Shown one piece after another: positions 32,401-41,363 of a stretch of DNA of 64,000 nucleotides. Made by a program: the position numbers and the translations under genes. The notes below the pieces were generated by a model. That model was not told where the DNA came from, did no database searches, and saw only the letters and a list, made by a program, of their open reading frames with translations. Origin of the DNA: DASRAJ01 sp035638255 (GTDB taxonomy: Bacteria; Bacteroidota; Bacteroidia; Chitinophagales; UBA10324); the NCBI GenBank assembly GCA_035638255.1, contig DASRAJ010000133.1, forward strand, positions 44,126 through 108,125, in the 5' to 3' direction. Positions within the stretch are counted from its first letter, which is position 1, and every line of letters starts with the position of its first letter.

Positions 32401-34846
32401 TACCACCGCGGCTTGCGGAAACACCTACAGTACAACCCGTACATGGACGGCAACTGATGATTGCGGCAACACCGCTACTTGCAGCCGTACGATCGTGGTA
32501 CGCGATATCACACCTCCAAGCATCAACTGTCCCTCAGTAACCTCACCGATTGACTGTCCTGCACAACCAAACTTTGGCGATGCAACGGCAACCGATGCCT
32601 GCGATGGCAACGTGACAATCACTCATACCGATGCAACCACTGCTGCTTGCGGAAACACCTACAGTACAACCCGTACCTGGACAGCAACTGATGATTGCGG
32701 CAACACCGCTACTTGCAGCCGTACCATCGTGGTACGCGATATCACGCCTCCAAGCATCAACTGTCCTTCGGTAACTTCACCGATTGAATGTCCTTCTCAG
32801 CCAAACTTTGGTGATGCAACGGCAACGGATGCATGCGATGGCAACGTGACTATCACTCATTCCGATGCAACTACTGCTGCTTGCGGAAACACCTACAGTA
32901 CAACCCGTACCTGGACAGCAACTGATGATTGCGGCAACACCGCTACCTGCAGCCGCACCATCGTGGTACGCGATATCACACCTCCAAGCATCAACTGTCC
33001 TTCAGTAACCTCACCGATTGAGTGTCCTGCACAGCCAAACTTTGGCGATGCAACGGCAACCGATGCCTGCGATGGTAACGTGACTATCACTCATACCGAT
33101 GCAACCACTGCTGCTTGCGGAAACACCTACAGTACAACCCGTACCTGGACGGCTACTGATGACTGCGGCAACACCGCGACCTGTAGCCGCACCATCGTGG
33201 TACGCGATATCACACCTCCTGTGCTCTCAGGTTGTCCTGTTCCAACAAAGAAATATCAATGTTATGCAAGTGTGCCTGCTCCACCGAACGTTACGGCTAC
33301 CGACGCATGTGATGGCCCTGTAACTGTTAATTTTAGTGAGAGCCAAACCCATCAGGGTTCAAGTTGTCATAATATAATCACGCGCACATGGACTGCAAGT
33401 GATGCTTGCGGAAATTCTGTTTCCTGCACACAGACCATCACAGTCAATGATAATAAAGTTCCGGTTCTATCCGGTTGTCCGGCTCCTGATGGTGGTACCT
33501 ATCAGTGCCTTGCAGATGTGCCTGCTCCACCCACAGTAACGGCGACAGATAATTGCGATCCGCAAGTACCGGTTATTTACAATGAAGTTCAATCTCACCC
33601 GGGCTTGAATTGCAACAACACCATTACACGCACGTGGACAGCTACTGATGACTGCGGAAAGCATTCTTCTTGTGGACAGACGATCATTGTCAATGATAAT
33701 ACAGTTCCGGTGATAACCTGTCCTGCGGATCTTATGATTTGCTCGAGTCAAACAATTAATCTCGGCACTGCTACAGCAACTGATAATTGTGGTGGTACCG
33801 TAACGATTAGCAATAACGCGCCTTCAACGTATTCAATTGGAGCAACGACTGTGATATGGACTGCCGTGGACGGTTGCGGAAATTCTGCTACCTGCCAGCA
33901 AACAGTTACTGTCATTGATTGTTCAGAAGGTTGCACCTACACACAGGGATTTTATGGAAACGGCGGAAAGAACTGTTCAGGAACAAAAGCTATTAACGTA
34001 ATTAATTCCGCCCTTTCTCAAGGACCTTTGGTGACCGGTACTCCGGGACATTCAATTACTTTCGGAACATCAGAAGGTAGTTGTCTGAATTCAAAATTGC
34101 CATCAGGAACAACTCCAAGCCAGCTTCCATCAGGAGATGTAAGTTGCGCAGGTGCAACCGGTAGCAGCTATTTGAACAACGGAAAATTCAAGGATGTACT
34201 CCTTGGTCAGGTAATCGCTTTGGGTATCAGCTTACGCAAGAGTTCCGCATTGGGTACTTTTGCAATAACCGGCAAGTACCTTACAACCTACAAGGCAAGC
34301 GCTTGTACTAATGGAGTTATTGTTCCGGGAACGAAACAAGTGTATGGTCCTATTCCGTCGGCTGTGCTCACTGCCCTTAACAATAGCGGTGACATTACAG
34401 TAGCCAATCTGTGGACACTGGCCAACAATGCTTTAGGTAATGGATCTACCACACCGTCATTGAGTGCCTGGAACAATGCTGTTGACATCATTAACAATGG
34501 CTTTGATGGTTGTCGCATCCTTATAGGATTTGGCAACAGCTCCAGCGGTCTTAAACTTGGTGATGATGAAACTTCGGTTGACAATTCAATCTCTGTTCTC
34601 AACATGTATCCGAACCCGACTTCCGGTCTGTTGACGATTGCATTCACGGCACCTGCAGGTAAAACCTCGATTGACATCTATAACATTTCCGGCATCTTAG
34701 TATATCATGCGGAATCAACTCAGGAAACTGCAGGAATTGCTATCCAGCACAATCTCGATGCTTCGACGTGGGCTGATGGAGTTTACTTCGTTCGCTTAAG
34801 TTCGAGTGATAATTCAGTAGTTGGAAAAGTGATTGTGACTAAGTAG
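29468..34846 (+). CDS. Giant T9SS-secreted protein with HYR-like tandem repeats
   Basis: 1792 residues. Signal peptide at 1-27 (ends SLFAQT). Residues about 28-130 are an Ig-like domain (MSDKTDYFPGSLATLTGTGF...); about 130-360 an unassigned domain; about 370-540 Cys-rich PKD/Ig-like modules. From DNA 31106 come nine near-identical modules of 78 residues (the fifth has 76), each with six conserved Cys and the core WTATDDCGNTATCSRTIVVR, then three divergent modules of the same kind (33206 to about 33915), the last closest to a HYR domain. A unique region (about 1485-1695) and a type A sorting domain (MYPNPTSGLLTIAFTAP...ADGVYFVRLSS) complete it. The build suggests a long surface stalk or adhesin, stabilised by disulfides. 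Confidence 0.92.
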   Translation: MKRYTFTKAIVCMLACLFVMSTSLFAQTLMSDKTDYFPGSLATLTGTGFGSGETVTMQVVHADTSFDNSDPTHQPWDITADGNGNFVATWQVNLDQDQVGQMLLATADGQSSGAHAEVLFMDNEAADLDQVRNGSATSPNDPGDWVNGNSGSSNSHYVEGYSIPYRMVLTGLTVGTHTLDIEWDISHSSVNAIDFITQFDRLEPHITQFGHAAETIDPLIGTGLVGPSIVTLAIPTPLVNSTTETVDGISQPSTRFLSLPAGERVMTMYNGTTIDSLIYIANSDGVVGGDLSASQSACRMRIYFTSSYSTVVFAWGGHIAASADWGSGNSAGGISGSPYHTRLKDLDGGGGNQDRSLSADAVEPPVCNITDTTACPNNVVTYAGPTGAGFTYSWQIINNNTGASIVSASTNQSVDVNVGNTQGTFDIEITVSSGLASSTCHKTITLDTCCVQEVPPCSVTGDDQVECGSSHDYTATRPEINCDDATISWSITGDGHFTGATDGLTVTVVAGPNCSGSYTVTANFTCNQPEGCSALSSTCSKTASVIDITPPNITCPSVTSLIDCPAQPNFGNATATDACDNDVAITFNDVTTAACGNTYSTTRTWTATDDCGNTASCSRTIVVRDITPPSIACPSVTSPIDCPAQPNFGDATATDACDGNVTITHADVTTPACGNTYSTTRTWTATDDCGNTATCSRTIVVRDITPPNINCPSVTSPIECPAQPNFGDATATDACDGNVTITHTDATTAACGNTYSTTRTWTATDDCGNTATCSRTIVVRDITPPSINCPSVTSPIDCPAQPNFGDATATDACDGNVTITHTDATTAACGNTYSTTRTWTATDDCGNTATCSRTIVVRDITPPSITCPSVVSPIDCPAQPNFGDATATDACDGNVTITHSDATTPGCTGGITRTWTATDDCGNTATCSRTIIIHDVTPPIITCPSVTSPIECPAQPNFGDATATDACDNSVTITHADVTTAACGNTYSTTRTWTATDDCGNTATCSRTIVVRDITPPSINCPSVTSPIDCPAQPNFGDATATDACDGNVTITHTDATTAACGNTYSTTRTWTATDDCGNTATCSRTIVVRDITPPSINCPSVTSPIECPSQPNFGDATATDACDGNVTITHSDATTAACGNTYSTTRTWTATDDCGNTATCSRTIVVRDITPPSINCPSVTSPIECPAQPNFGDATATDACDGNVTITHTDATTAACGNTYSTTRTWTATDDCGNTATCSRTIVVRDITPPVLSGCPVPTKKYQCYASVPAPPNVTATDACDGPVTVNFSESQTHQGSSCHNIITRTWTASDACGNSVSCTQTITVNDNKVPVLSGCPAPDGGTYQCLADVPAPPTVTATDNCDPQVPVIYNEVQSHPGLNCNNTITRTWTATDDCGKHSSCGQTIIVNDNTVPVITCPADLMICSSQTINLGTATATDNCGGTVTISNNAPSTYSIGATTVIWTAVDGCGNSATCQQTVTVIDCSEGCTYTQGFYGNGGKNCSGTKAINVINSALSQGPLVTGTPGHSITFGTSEGSCLNSKLPSGTTPSQLPSGDVSCAGATGSSYLNNGKFKDVLLGQVIALGISLRKSSALGTFAITGKYLTTYKASACTNGVIVPGTKQVYGPIPSAVLTALNNSGDITVANLWTLANNALGNGSTTPSLSAWNNAVDIINNGFDGCRILIGFGNSSSGLKLGDDETSVDNSISVLNMYPNPTSGLLTIAFTAPAGKTSIDIYNISGILVYHAESTQETAGIAIQHNLDASTWADGVYFVRLSSSDNSVVGKVIVTK
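31106..33205 (+). repeat. Nine tandem 234-bp coding repeats
   Basis: Units start at 31106, 31340 and every 234 bp thereafter, with one unit 6 bp shorter. The DNA copies are very similar, differing mostly at synonymous sites. Total length 2100 bp. Such arrays can change copy number by recombination and can collapse in short-read assemblies. Confidence 0.9.
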
Positions 34847-34868
34847 AAATAGTTTTTATTCTTTTGAA

Positions 34869-34905
34869 GAAGTCGCCTCGGTTACTCCCGGGGCGACTTC
34901 TTTTA
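34869..34905 (+). terminator. Rho-independent terminator of the giant gene
   Basis: GAAGTCGCC (34869-34877) pairs with GGCGACTTC (34892-34900), followed by TTTTAT. Confidence 0.8.
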
Positions 34906-35238
34906 TGTTATAACACACCCATACAAAATAGAGCGATAGCTATACACCTTTGTTGACAGCCGCGAATCCAGCCTGATAGAGATTGAAAGGAGGCGTGTTC
35001 ATCATTATCCCGGATTTTACAGTTGATGACATGCCCTCTATGAACAGTTCAAAATATTTTCTTCATTGGTTCACACATCCAATTTTTTTGTGGGGCTGAC
35101 CAAAAAGTCAAATCAGGTTTACCGTAGTTCTGAATAGAGCGGGGCGGGATTACGCGACGGGAAAATTTTTTCTGGTGCATTCCCGCAGCTTAAAGTTATG
35201 AGAATGATACTGCGATCATTTTTTCTTTTTTCTCTTCT

Positions 35239-36816
35239 CTAACCTACTTTTTTGAGGTCATGGAAGTGAATTTTTCTCAGGTTATGCGACAGCACTACAA
35301 TACCGAACTCGGCTTTCACTTTTTGTTTGCCCCGCAGATGAAATCGCCGGAAGTGTTGATTGTGTTTTAAATCACCGAACACTGATTCAACGTCACAGCC
35401 GCGTTGTTTGCGCAAGGCGATGCCTTTTTCGCTCATCAGGTTGCCGCGTGCTTGCTTCTTGTATTTTTCCCATCGCTCATTGACGGCGACTTTTCTGTTT
35501 TTGTCTTCTGATTTTTTACACTCGGCAGCAAACGGACAACCTTCACAGCTTTCACTTTCATAAATTTTGACGGTGGATACATAGCCCGTTGTTTTGTTAG
35601 TCTTTTGGGTAGTGGACTGCAGCATGAGCTGCTTGTAATTGGGGCAGGTGAAAGTATCGGTGGCGGAATCGTAGGTGAAATGGTCTTTGTGAAACAGGTC
35701 GGTAGAGTGCTGCCGGGTTTGCTCGTAGTGAAAGGTGTTGTACTTCAAATAATTTCCAATTTCTTTTTGCTCGAGCAACTCATAGTTCTGTTCACTGCCG
35801 AAGCCCGCATCGCCACCCATCACTTCTGGTTTTTTGTCAGTGTGCTTTTCTAATTGCTCCACGTGTGGTTTGAAGCAAGCCATGTCAGAGCCGGTTTGAT
35901 GTATCGAGAAGTTGACGACGAATTGATCTTCGGTGCCAATCATCGCATTGTAAGCAGGAAGCGTTTCATCATTCTTCATGCGCATGGCAACGGCATCCGG
36001 ATCGGTTTTGCTGTAGCCGCTGCGTTCACCGGCATGTGCAAGTTGGCCGTTATAGGTGTTGATTTTTTCTGTGTGCTCTTCTAATTGTTTCTTCAAAGTA
36101 GCAGCACGGCGCTTTTTCTTTTTTTGCTCCGTGGTTTTTTCAATGATGGTGTTGAGTTGACTGATCTTCTCGCTTATTTTTTCTTGGGTGATCTTCACTT
36201 TGCCGTCACCGGTTTCTTCTAAATCACAGTCTCCATATTCACGATTCTCAACTTCGTTGAGTGCCTCAATTTGACGGAGCACTTCTTCGCATTTTTTCTC
36301 TGCCATCTCTTTGTATCGTTCTGCATTTTTCTTCCACACCATCTTATGCCGGTTGGCATCGGCTGCAAATGGGCTTCCGTCTACAAAGTAGTTTTCAAAC
36401 TTCACGTACCCATGTTCCACCAAAAACATCAACATGCTTTTGAATAACTCATCAATGGTTTGTTTCAATTTCCCGCTGCGAAATTCATTGATGGTTCGGA
36501 AGTCGGGTTGGTTGTATGCTGCCAGCCACAGAAACGTTACATCCTGTCGAAGCGCTCGGGCAATTTTTCTTCCTGTGCAAATACCGATAGCGTAAGCATA
36601 CAATATCACTTTGATCATCATCACCGGGTTATAGGCGCTGGAGCCACCGCCAGGATATTGGTTGACCATAGCAGTAGTATCCATCTGATCAATCACGCGG
36701 CGCACTACTCTTACTAAATGATCGGGGGCAATCAAATCTTCTAAACTTTGAGGAAGCAGTTGCGGCTGATCAGGAGAGTAAGTTTTGAAAACCGCTTTTG
36801 TTGTTATCTTCGGCAT
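35239..36816 (-). CDS. IS1182-family transposase
   Basis: 525 residues, full length. The N-terminus is a typical IS1182 start (YSPDQPQLLPQSLEDLIAPDHLVRVV), with the helical DUF772-like block at about 35-115. The likely catalytic acids are D in ENYFVDGSPF, D in VMGGDAGFGSEQNY and E in RGCDVESVFGDLKHNQHFRRF. A coiled, Lys/Glu-rich insertion lies at about 165-265. The Cys cluster CEGCPFAAEC near 420 is common in the family. No frameshift or stop interrupts it, so it could be active. Confidence 0.95.
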   Translation of the reverse strand: MPKITTKAVFKTYSPDQPQLLPQSLEDLIAPDHLVRVVRRVIDQMDTTAMVNQYPGGGSSAYNPVMMIKVILYAYAIGICTGRKIARALRQDVTFLWLAAYNQPDFRTINEFRSGKLKQTIDELFKSMLMFLVEHGYVKFENYFVDGSPFAADANRHKMVWKKNAERYKEMAEKKCEEVLRQIEALNEVENREYGDCDLEETGDGKVKITQEKISEKISQLNTIIEKTTEQKKKKRRAATLKKQLEEHTEKINTYNGQLAHAGERSGYSKTDPDAVAMRMKNDETLPAYNAMIGTEDQFVVNFSIHQTGSDMACFKPHVEQLEKHTDKKPEVMGGDAGFGSEQNYELLEQKEIGNYLKYNTFHYEQTRQHSTDLFHKDHFTYDSATDTFTCPNYKQLMLQSTTQKTNKTTGYVSTVKIYESESCEGCPFAAECKKSEDKNRKVAVNERWEKYKKQARGNLMSEKGIALRKQRGCDVESVFGDLKHNQHFRRFHLRGKQKVKAEFGIVVLSHNLRKIHFHDLKKVG

Positions 36817-36856
36817 GTGATAATTTTTTCTGCAAAAACAAAACTATCACAACAAC

Positions 36857-36889
36857 AAACCCTCACCTTAAAACAGTGAGGGTTTTTGA
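36857..36889. terminator. Hairpin inside the IS upstream of the transposase
   Basis: AAACCCTCAC (36857-36866) pairs with GTGAGGGTTT (36876-36885), then TT. It sits between the right inverted repeat and the transposase start, where it could block outside transcription entering the gene or sequester translation signals. Confidence 0.5.
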
Positions 36890-36932
36890 TAACAAAGCTT
36901 TGTTACTTTTTGGTCAGCCGCACAAAAAAATT

Positions 36933-37303
36933 TCCATCACCAATTGCAAAATCCGGGATTAACTAAAATTCTCAAGATCCAAATTTTTAAATCCTGACAT
37001 TCCTGGCAGTCCCGAAATATTGCGAGTGGGCAATATATTGCGAAAGCCTGAAATCCCAAGTCCCCAAGTTGGGACTAAGTAGGAAGAAACAAGCTGAGAA
37101 AAAAGTGATTCATATCACCCCGCGATAGCAACTTTAAGCAGGAACTCGTGCGCTATCCCAACTGAAATGCATATAAATGCTACTTTTTAGGGTAACTAAA
37201 AACATTAGGAAATATTCCCAATAAATAATTAGCATTTTAACGGTACATACTTTGGTAGATATTAAGATCAGGTTTTCTTGGTTCTTAACTCAATCTATAC
37301 AAA
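36933..37303. other. Intergenic region right of the IS
   Basis: About 370 bp, no gene. It has a hairpin with arms AGTCCC/GGGACT (37059-37076) and two copies of ATATTGCGA (37018-37026 and 37035-37043). The AT-rich last 100 bp probably hold the promoter of the next gene. Confidence 0.45.
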
Positions 37304-40300
37304 GTGAAAAAAATTATTACAAGTCTATGGTTATTATCAATTGGTACCCTCCTTTTTTCTCAGTCACCGACTTCCATCAGCAAGCAACCTAAACTGAGTG
37401 ATCTGCGAAAGCGCTTTTACCAGGAATATGATCAGGAGAAGAAAAACAACCCTTCCATTGATACGGAGGGAGACGAGGAAGAGGATGGTCTCCTTGCAAA
37501 ATTCAAAAGATGGGAATGGCTGATGCAAACCCGTGTAATGCCTGATGGCACTCTCCCAGAACCGGGAATAGCGGCCACAGAGCGGGCAAACTATTTAGTT
37601 TCTCATCCTGCTTCAGGCGCACGCAGCATCTCTTGGTCACAGATAGGTATAAACGGGGGTGGTGCCGGAAGAGTGAATGTGATTCGGATTGACCCATCCA
37701 ATACGAATACGATTTATATTGGCACCGCGAGCGGCGGAGTCTGGAAAACAACCGATGGAGGAACGTCCTGGACTCCTATCACAGACAACATTGCTGACCT
37801 TAGCATTGCAGATATTGCTATTGATCCGGCAAATTCAAACAGCATTTACATTGCCACTGGGGATGGGTGTGGTTACATAGGAGCAGCGGGGCAGAATGAC
37901 TTTTGGGGTGGATTGTATAGCGCCGGCGTCTTCCATTCCACCGATGCCGGAGCCACTTGGAGTGCCACTGGTCTCTCATATACTCAATCCAACAATATTA
38001 TTGTCCGTCGTCTCTTAATTGACCCATCGAATTCAAACAATCTTTTAGCCGTCACGACTACTGGTATCTCCAGCAGTACTGATGCCGGAGATACTTGGAC
38101 GCAGACAATTGCCGCGACGGTTAACCATAATTTTTACGATCTTGCTTACAACACCGCCAATTCAAGCATTGTCTATACTGGAGATAACTATAATTTATAC
38201 AAATCTACCGACGGAGGAGCGACATGGACAGAGATGAGATCAGGGACTTACTGTGCTAGTAATAACTCCATCGAAACTTCTGCAGCTAATCCCCAAGTAA
38301 TTTACTCACTCAGTTCCTCCTCAAGTTACGGCTTGTTAAAATCCACCGACGGCGGCGCAACGTGGGTCACCAAAACATATCCTTCCGGCGCGGGTTTCAA
38401 CGGTTACTATAATCACGTATTCACAGTCTCCGATGCCAATTCTGACTTTCTTGTTGTCGGAGGTACCAATTTAGCCAAATCAACTGATGGCGGGACGACT
38501 TGGACAAGCATGACAGGTACGGGCGTAGATCACCATGCAATTAAATTTCTTCCGGGAAGCACTTCCACGTTCTATGATGGTGCTGATGCCGGAATCTATA
38601 AAACAACTAATAGCGGTTCATCCTGGACCAATATAACTGCCGGGCTTTCCATAGCTCAAGTCTATCGTGTTGCCTCAAGCGCTACAGATCCGAACATTGT
38701 ATATAGCGGTCGGCAGGACAATGGCTCCTATCGCTGGGATGGAAATATTAATACTTGGACTCTTGTATATGGAGGAGACGGAATGGACAACATGGTTGAT
38801 TATACCAATGTCCAAAATGTGTATGTAAGCGTTCAACATGGTTCTCTCAAAAAATCTACGGATGGTGGAATTTCATTTAGCTCGATTGCTCCTTGTTCTG
38901 GCAACTGGGTCACTCCAATCGAAATTGATCCTGTGACTCCTTCAACTATTTATCAGGGTTGCGCATCAATATATAAATCTACTAACTCTGGAGTGTCATG
39001 GGCGATCATTGGCAACGCCCTATTTCCCACTGCGTATAATGGATGTGAAGATATTGCTATCGCACCATCCAATGTAAATGTTATATATGCAACTTCATTC
39101 ATCACAATTATGAAGACCACCAATGGGGGTACGACCTGGACAACCATCACCGGCACATTGCCCGTCACTAATACAGGCATCAATCAGATTGCAATCTCTA
39201 ACACTGACCCGAATAAAGTGTGGATCTGCCTTGGTGGATATTCTTCAGGAAACAAAGTCTTCAAATCAACTGATGGAGGAACAACATGGACGAACATAAG
39301 CGGAACCTTGCCGAACATTCCTGTGAATACAATAGTGTATGAAAATAACTCTCCTGATCGCGTCTATGTAGGAACTGATGTTGGAGTTTATTACATTGAT
39401 GACAACTCGAGTGATTGGACATTTTATAACGACGGACTTCCCAATGTAATGGTTCATGAGTTGGAAATTAATTACTCTTCCAATAAACTTATCGCAGCTA
39501 CTTATGGTAGGGGATTATGGCAATCAGATTTAGTTGGGAGTACTAATCAGTCAGTAATCAGCCTAAGCGGAAACATGAATTTTGGAAATATACCTGTAGG
39601 AAGTTCTTCTCAACAATCACTCACTGTTACAAATACCGGAAATGTCAGCTTGAATGTAAGTTCAATAAATTATCCGTCAGGATTTAGTGGTAGCTGGAAT
39701 TCAGGAAGCATAGCCGCCGGGGGGAATCATAATGTCACAGTCACTTTTTCACCCTTAGCAATGCAGACCTATAGTGGAACGATTACTGTAAATTCAGATG
39801 CTTCAAGCGGAGCAAATACTATCGCTTGTTCGGGCTCAGGTTCATCTGCTTTATCAATCACAACAGGGGCTGTCACTCAAAATCCAATTTGTCCCAATGG
39901 AGCATTAAGTGTTACGTACACTAAGACAGGAACATTTAATTCAGGAAATATTTTCACAGCGCAATTATCAAATGCAAGCGGAAGCTTTTCTTCCCCTTCT
40001 TCAATTGGAGCGTACTCATCTACTTCTTCGGGATCTATTTCTTGTACCATTTCAACAGATGCAAGCGGAACGGGTTATCGTATTCGTGTTGTCTCTTCTA
40101 ATCCTGTAGTAACCGGAACTAATAATGGCAGCAATCTTTCAATCACTTGCCAGGTGCCAGCAAGTATTTCCACCTCGGGCATTGCAGCAACGTCAGCCAC
40201 CGTCTCATGGACAGGGAGTGCTTGTGCTGCATCCTATGAAGTAGATTACAAAAAATTTAGCGGCAACAATACATGGATTGCAAAGACAAACATAACAAGT

Positions 40301-40681
40301 GCGAGTACAATTCTTACAGGACTGAACAACGCTACAAAATATAAGTGGAGAGTAAAAACAGTATGCGTTAGTAATCCGGATAACTCGTCAGGATTCTCTT
40401 CAACTCTAAATTTCAAAACGCTTTCCGGGAAATTAGAAGAATTACCTGAACCGGAAGTTGCGATTTACCCCAATCCATCGAATGGAAACTTTGAATTAAG
40501 CATCAGTGCATACGCTGAAGCAATCACTGTATACGATCTGCTTGGTCAAAAAATATGGAGACGAAATGATATTGAGGCAAACTCAACGGTTGAGATTCAT
40601 TTGAATAAGGAGGCAGGGATTTATTTTGTTGAAGTTCGAACTGATCATTACAGCATTATCAGGCAAATCATCATTGATTAG
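37304..40681 (+). CDS. T9SS-secreted Asp-box (BNR/sortilin-like) beta-propeller protein
   Basis: 1125 residues, with a GTG start at 37304 directly before the signal peptide (VKKIITSLWLLSIGTLLFSQ; first residue read as Met). Residues about 110-745 form one or two propellers with about ten Asp-box motifs (STDGGATW, TTDGGTSW, STDGGTTW and variants), as in sialidases, sortilin-type VPS10 proteins and xyloglucanases. An ASH-like domain (about 750-850; NFGNIPVGSSSQQSLTVTNTG), a further beta domain, a fibronectin type III domain (about 945-1045; SATVSWTGSACAASYEVDYKK) and a type A sorting domain (VAIYPNPSNGNFELSIS) follow. No glycosidase catalytic residues are apparent. Probably a surface binding protein or peptidase-like scaffold. 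Confidence 0.92.
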   Translation: MKKIITSLWLLSIGTLLFSQSPTSISKQPKLSDLRKRFYQEYDQEKKNNPSIDTEGDEEEDGLLAKFKRWEWLMQTRVMPDGTLPEPGIAATERANYLVSHPASGARSISWSQIGINGGGAGRVNVIRIDPSNTNTIYIGTASGGVWKTTDGGTSWTPITDNIADLSIADIAIDPANSNSIYIATGDGCGYIGAAGQNDFWGGLYSAGVFHSTDAGATWSATGLSYTQSNNIIVRRLLIDPSNSNNLLAVTTTGISSSTDAGDTWTQTIAATVNHNFYDLAYNTANSSIVYTGDNYNLYKSTDGGATWTEMRSGTYCASNNSIETSAANPQVIYSLSSSSSYGLLKSTDGGATWVTKTYPSGAGFNGYYNHVFTVSDANSDFLVVGGTNLAKSTDGGTTWTSMTGTGVDHHAIKFLPGSTSTFYDGADAGIYKTTNSGSSWTNITAGLSIAQVYRVASSATDPNIVYSGRQDNGSYRWDGNINTWTLVYGGDGMDNMVDYTNVQNVYVSVQHGSLKKSTDGGISFSSIAPCSGNWVTPIEIDPVTPSTIYQGCASIYKSTNSGVSWAIIGNALFPTAYNGCEDIAIAPSNVNVIYATSFITIMKTTNGGTTWTTITGTLPVTNTGINQIAISNTDPNKVWICLGGYSSGNKVFKSTDGGTTWTNISGTLPNIPVNTIVYENNSPDRVYVGTDVGVYYIDDNSSDWTFYNDGLPNVMVHELEINYSSNKLIAATYGRGLWQSDLVGSTNQSVISLSGNMNFGNIPVGSSSQQSLTVTNTGNVSLNVSSINYPSGFSGSWNSGSIAAGGNHNVTVTFSPLAMQTYSGTITVNSDASSGANTIACSGSGSSALSITTGAVTQNPICPNGALSVTYTKTGTFNSGNIFTAQLSNASGSFSSPSSIGAYSSTSSGSISCTISTDASGTGYRIRVVSSNPVVTGTNNGSNLSITCQVPASISTSGIAATSATVSWTGSACAASYEVDYKKFSGNNTWIAKTNITSASTILTGLNNATKYKWRVKTVCVSNPDNSSGFSSTLNFKTLSGKLEELPEPEVAIYPNPSNGNFELSISAYAEAITVYDLLGQKIWRRNDIEANSTVEIHLNKEAGIYFVEVRTDHYSIIRQIIID

Positions 40682-40717
40682 GAAATCTCCCAAACCCCCA
40701 TTAAGTCAGTTTGAAAG

Positions 40718-40740
40718 CCCGCTCTTTGCGGGTTTTCTTT
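40718..40740 (+). terminator. Rho-independent terminator
   Basis: CCCGC-tcttt-GCGGG (40718-40732) followed by TTTTCTTT, 36 nt after the stop of the Asp-box gene. Confidence 0.75.
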
Positions 40741-40868
40741 AATGCGGCATGTTCGCTTATTCATCCCGGATTCAAGCCGCGAGCAATTACTCTGTGAAAT
40801 ATTGTCGCAACTTCTTGCGGAGACCATTGAAATTTTTTCCGTGCATCTGACATATTTTGTCTTCTTCC

Positions 40869-40901
40869 TTGCATGGCACACCAAATGATAGTACTTTCGC
40901 G
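40869..40901 (+). promoter_or_regulatory. Possible promoter of groES-groEL
   Basis: A TTG (about 40870) is followed after 17 nt by TAGTACTTTCG, a loose match to TAnnTTTG, about 55 nt before groES. No CIRCE element is seen. Confidence 0.35.
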
Positions 40902-40957
40902 TCCCGATTTTTAAAGCTTCATCTTAATTTCATTCAACAAAACCAATTTCAAACATT

Positions 40958-41248
40958 ATGGCAAAAGTTTCAATCAAGCCGATTGCTGGCACACAAAACC
41001 GTGTGGTTGTCCAGCCTGCTGATGCAGAAGAAAAAACCAAGGGCGGCATCATCATCCCAGACACCGCAAAAGAAAAACCGCAAAAAGGAAAAGTAATTTC
41101 CGCAAGCGAAGTAGATGAAAAAGGCAATAAGCCGACAGTAAAACCAGGTGACATTGTTCTCTACGGCAAATACGCCGGCACTGAGATCAGCATCGAAGGT
41201 CAGGATTATCTCATTATGCGCGAGAGTGACATCTTCGCTGTGTTGTAA
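40958..41248 (+). CDS. groES: Co-chaperonin GroES
   Basis: 96 residues, the standard length. Family features: start MAKVSIKPIAGTQNRVVVQP, mobile loop EEKTKGGIIIPDTAKEKPQ at about 26-45, and C-terminal GQDYLIMRESDIFAVL. It forms the heptameric lid of the GroEL cage in the cytosol. groEL starts 115 bp downstream in the same direction. Confidence 0.98.
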   Translation: MAKVSIKPIAGTQNRVVVQPADAEEKTKGGIIIPDTAKEKPQKGKVISASEVDEKGNKPTVKPGDIVLYGKYAGTEISIEGQDYLIMRESDIFAVL

Positions 41249-41363
41249 GTAGTTTATTGGGTAATCAGGTAATTGGGAAATTAGGAAAAGCTCGACTCCC
41301 GAATACCCCGAATACCCTAATCTCCAATTTATTTAAAACTAAAAACCAAAAACTAAAACGATT

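Larger units (their letters stand above)
35081..36932. mobile_element. IS1182-family insertion sequence, apparently intact
   Basis: Two 28-bp inverted repeats (35081-35108 and 36905-36932) differ at one position; the inner part GGCTGACCAAAAAGT is perfect and the outer part is an AT-rich tract ending in GTG. Between them lies one full-length transposase gene on the minus strand. If the AT-rich part belongs to the target rather than the element, the ends are at about 35093 and 36920. Directly outside is a possible TCC duplication, too short to trust. No interrupted gene is visible on either side. Confidence 0.85.

Noticed and set aside
31048..33090. Series of minus-strand 65-codon frames over the giant repeat gene
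   Set aside because: They repeat exactly with the 234-bp period and are antisense shadows of the plus-strand protein.
37304..40681. Sialidase enzyme
   Set aside because: Asp-boxes are present, but the Arg triad and catalytic residues of sialidases are not evident; the number of Asp-boxes fits VPS10/xyloglucanase-like propellers.
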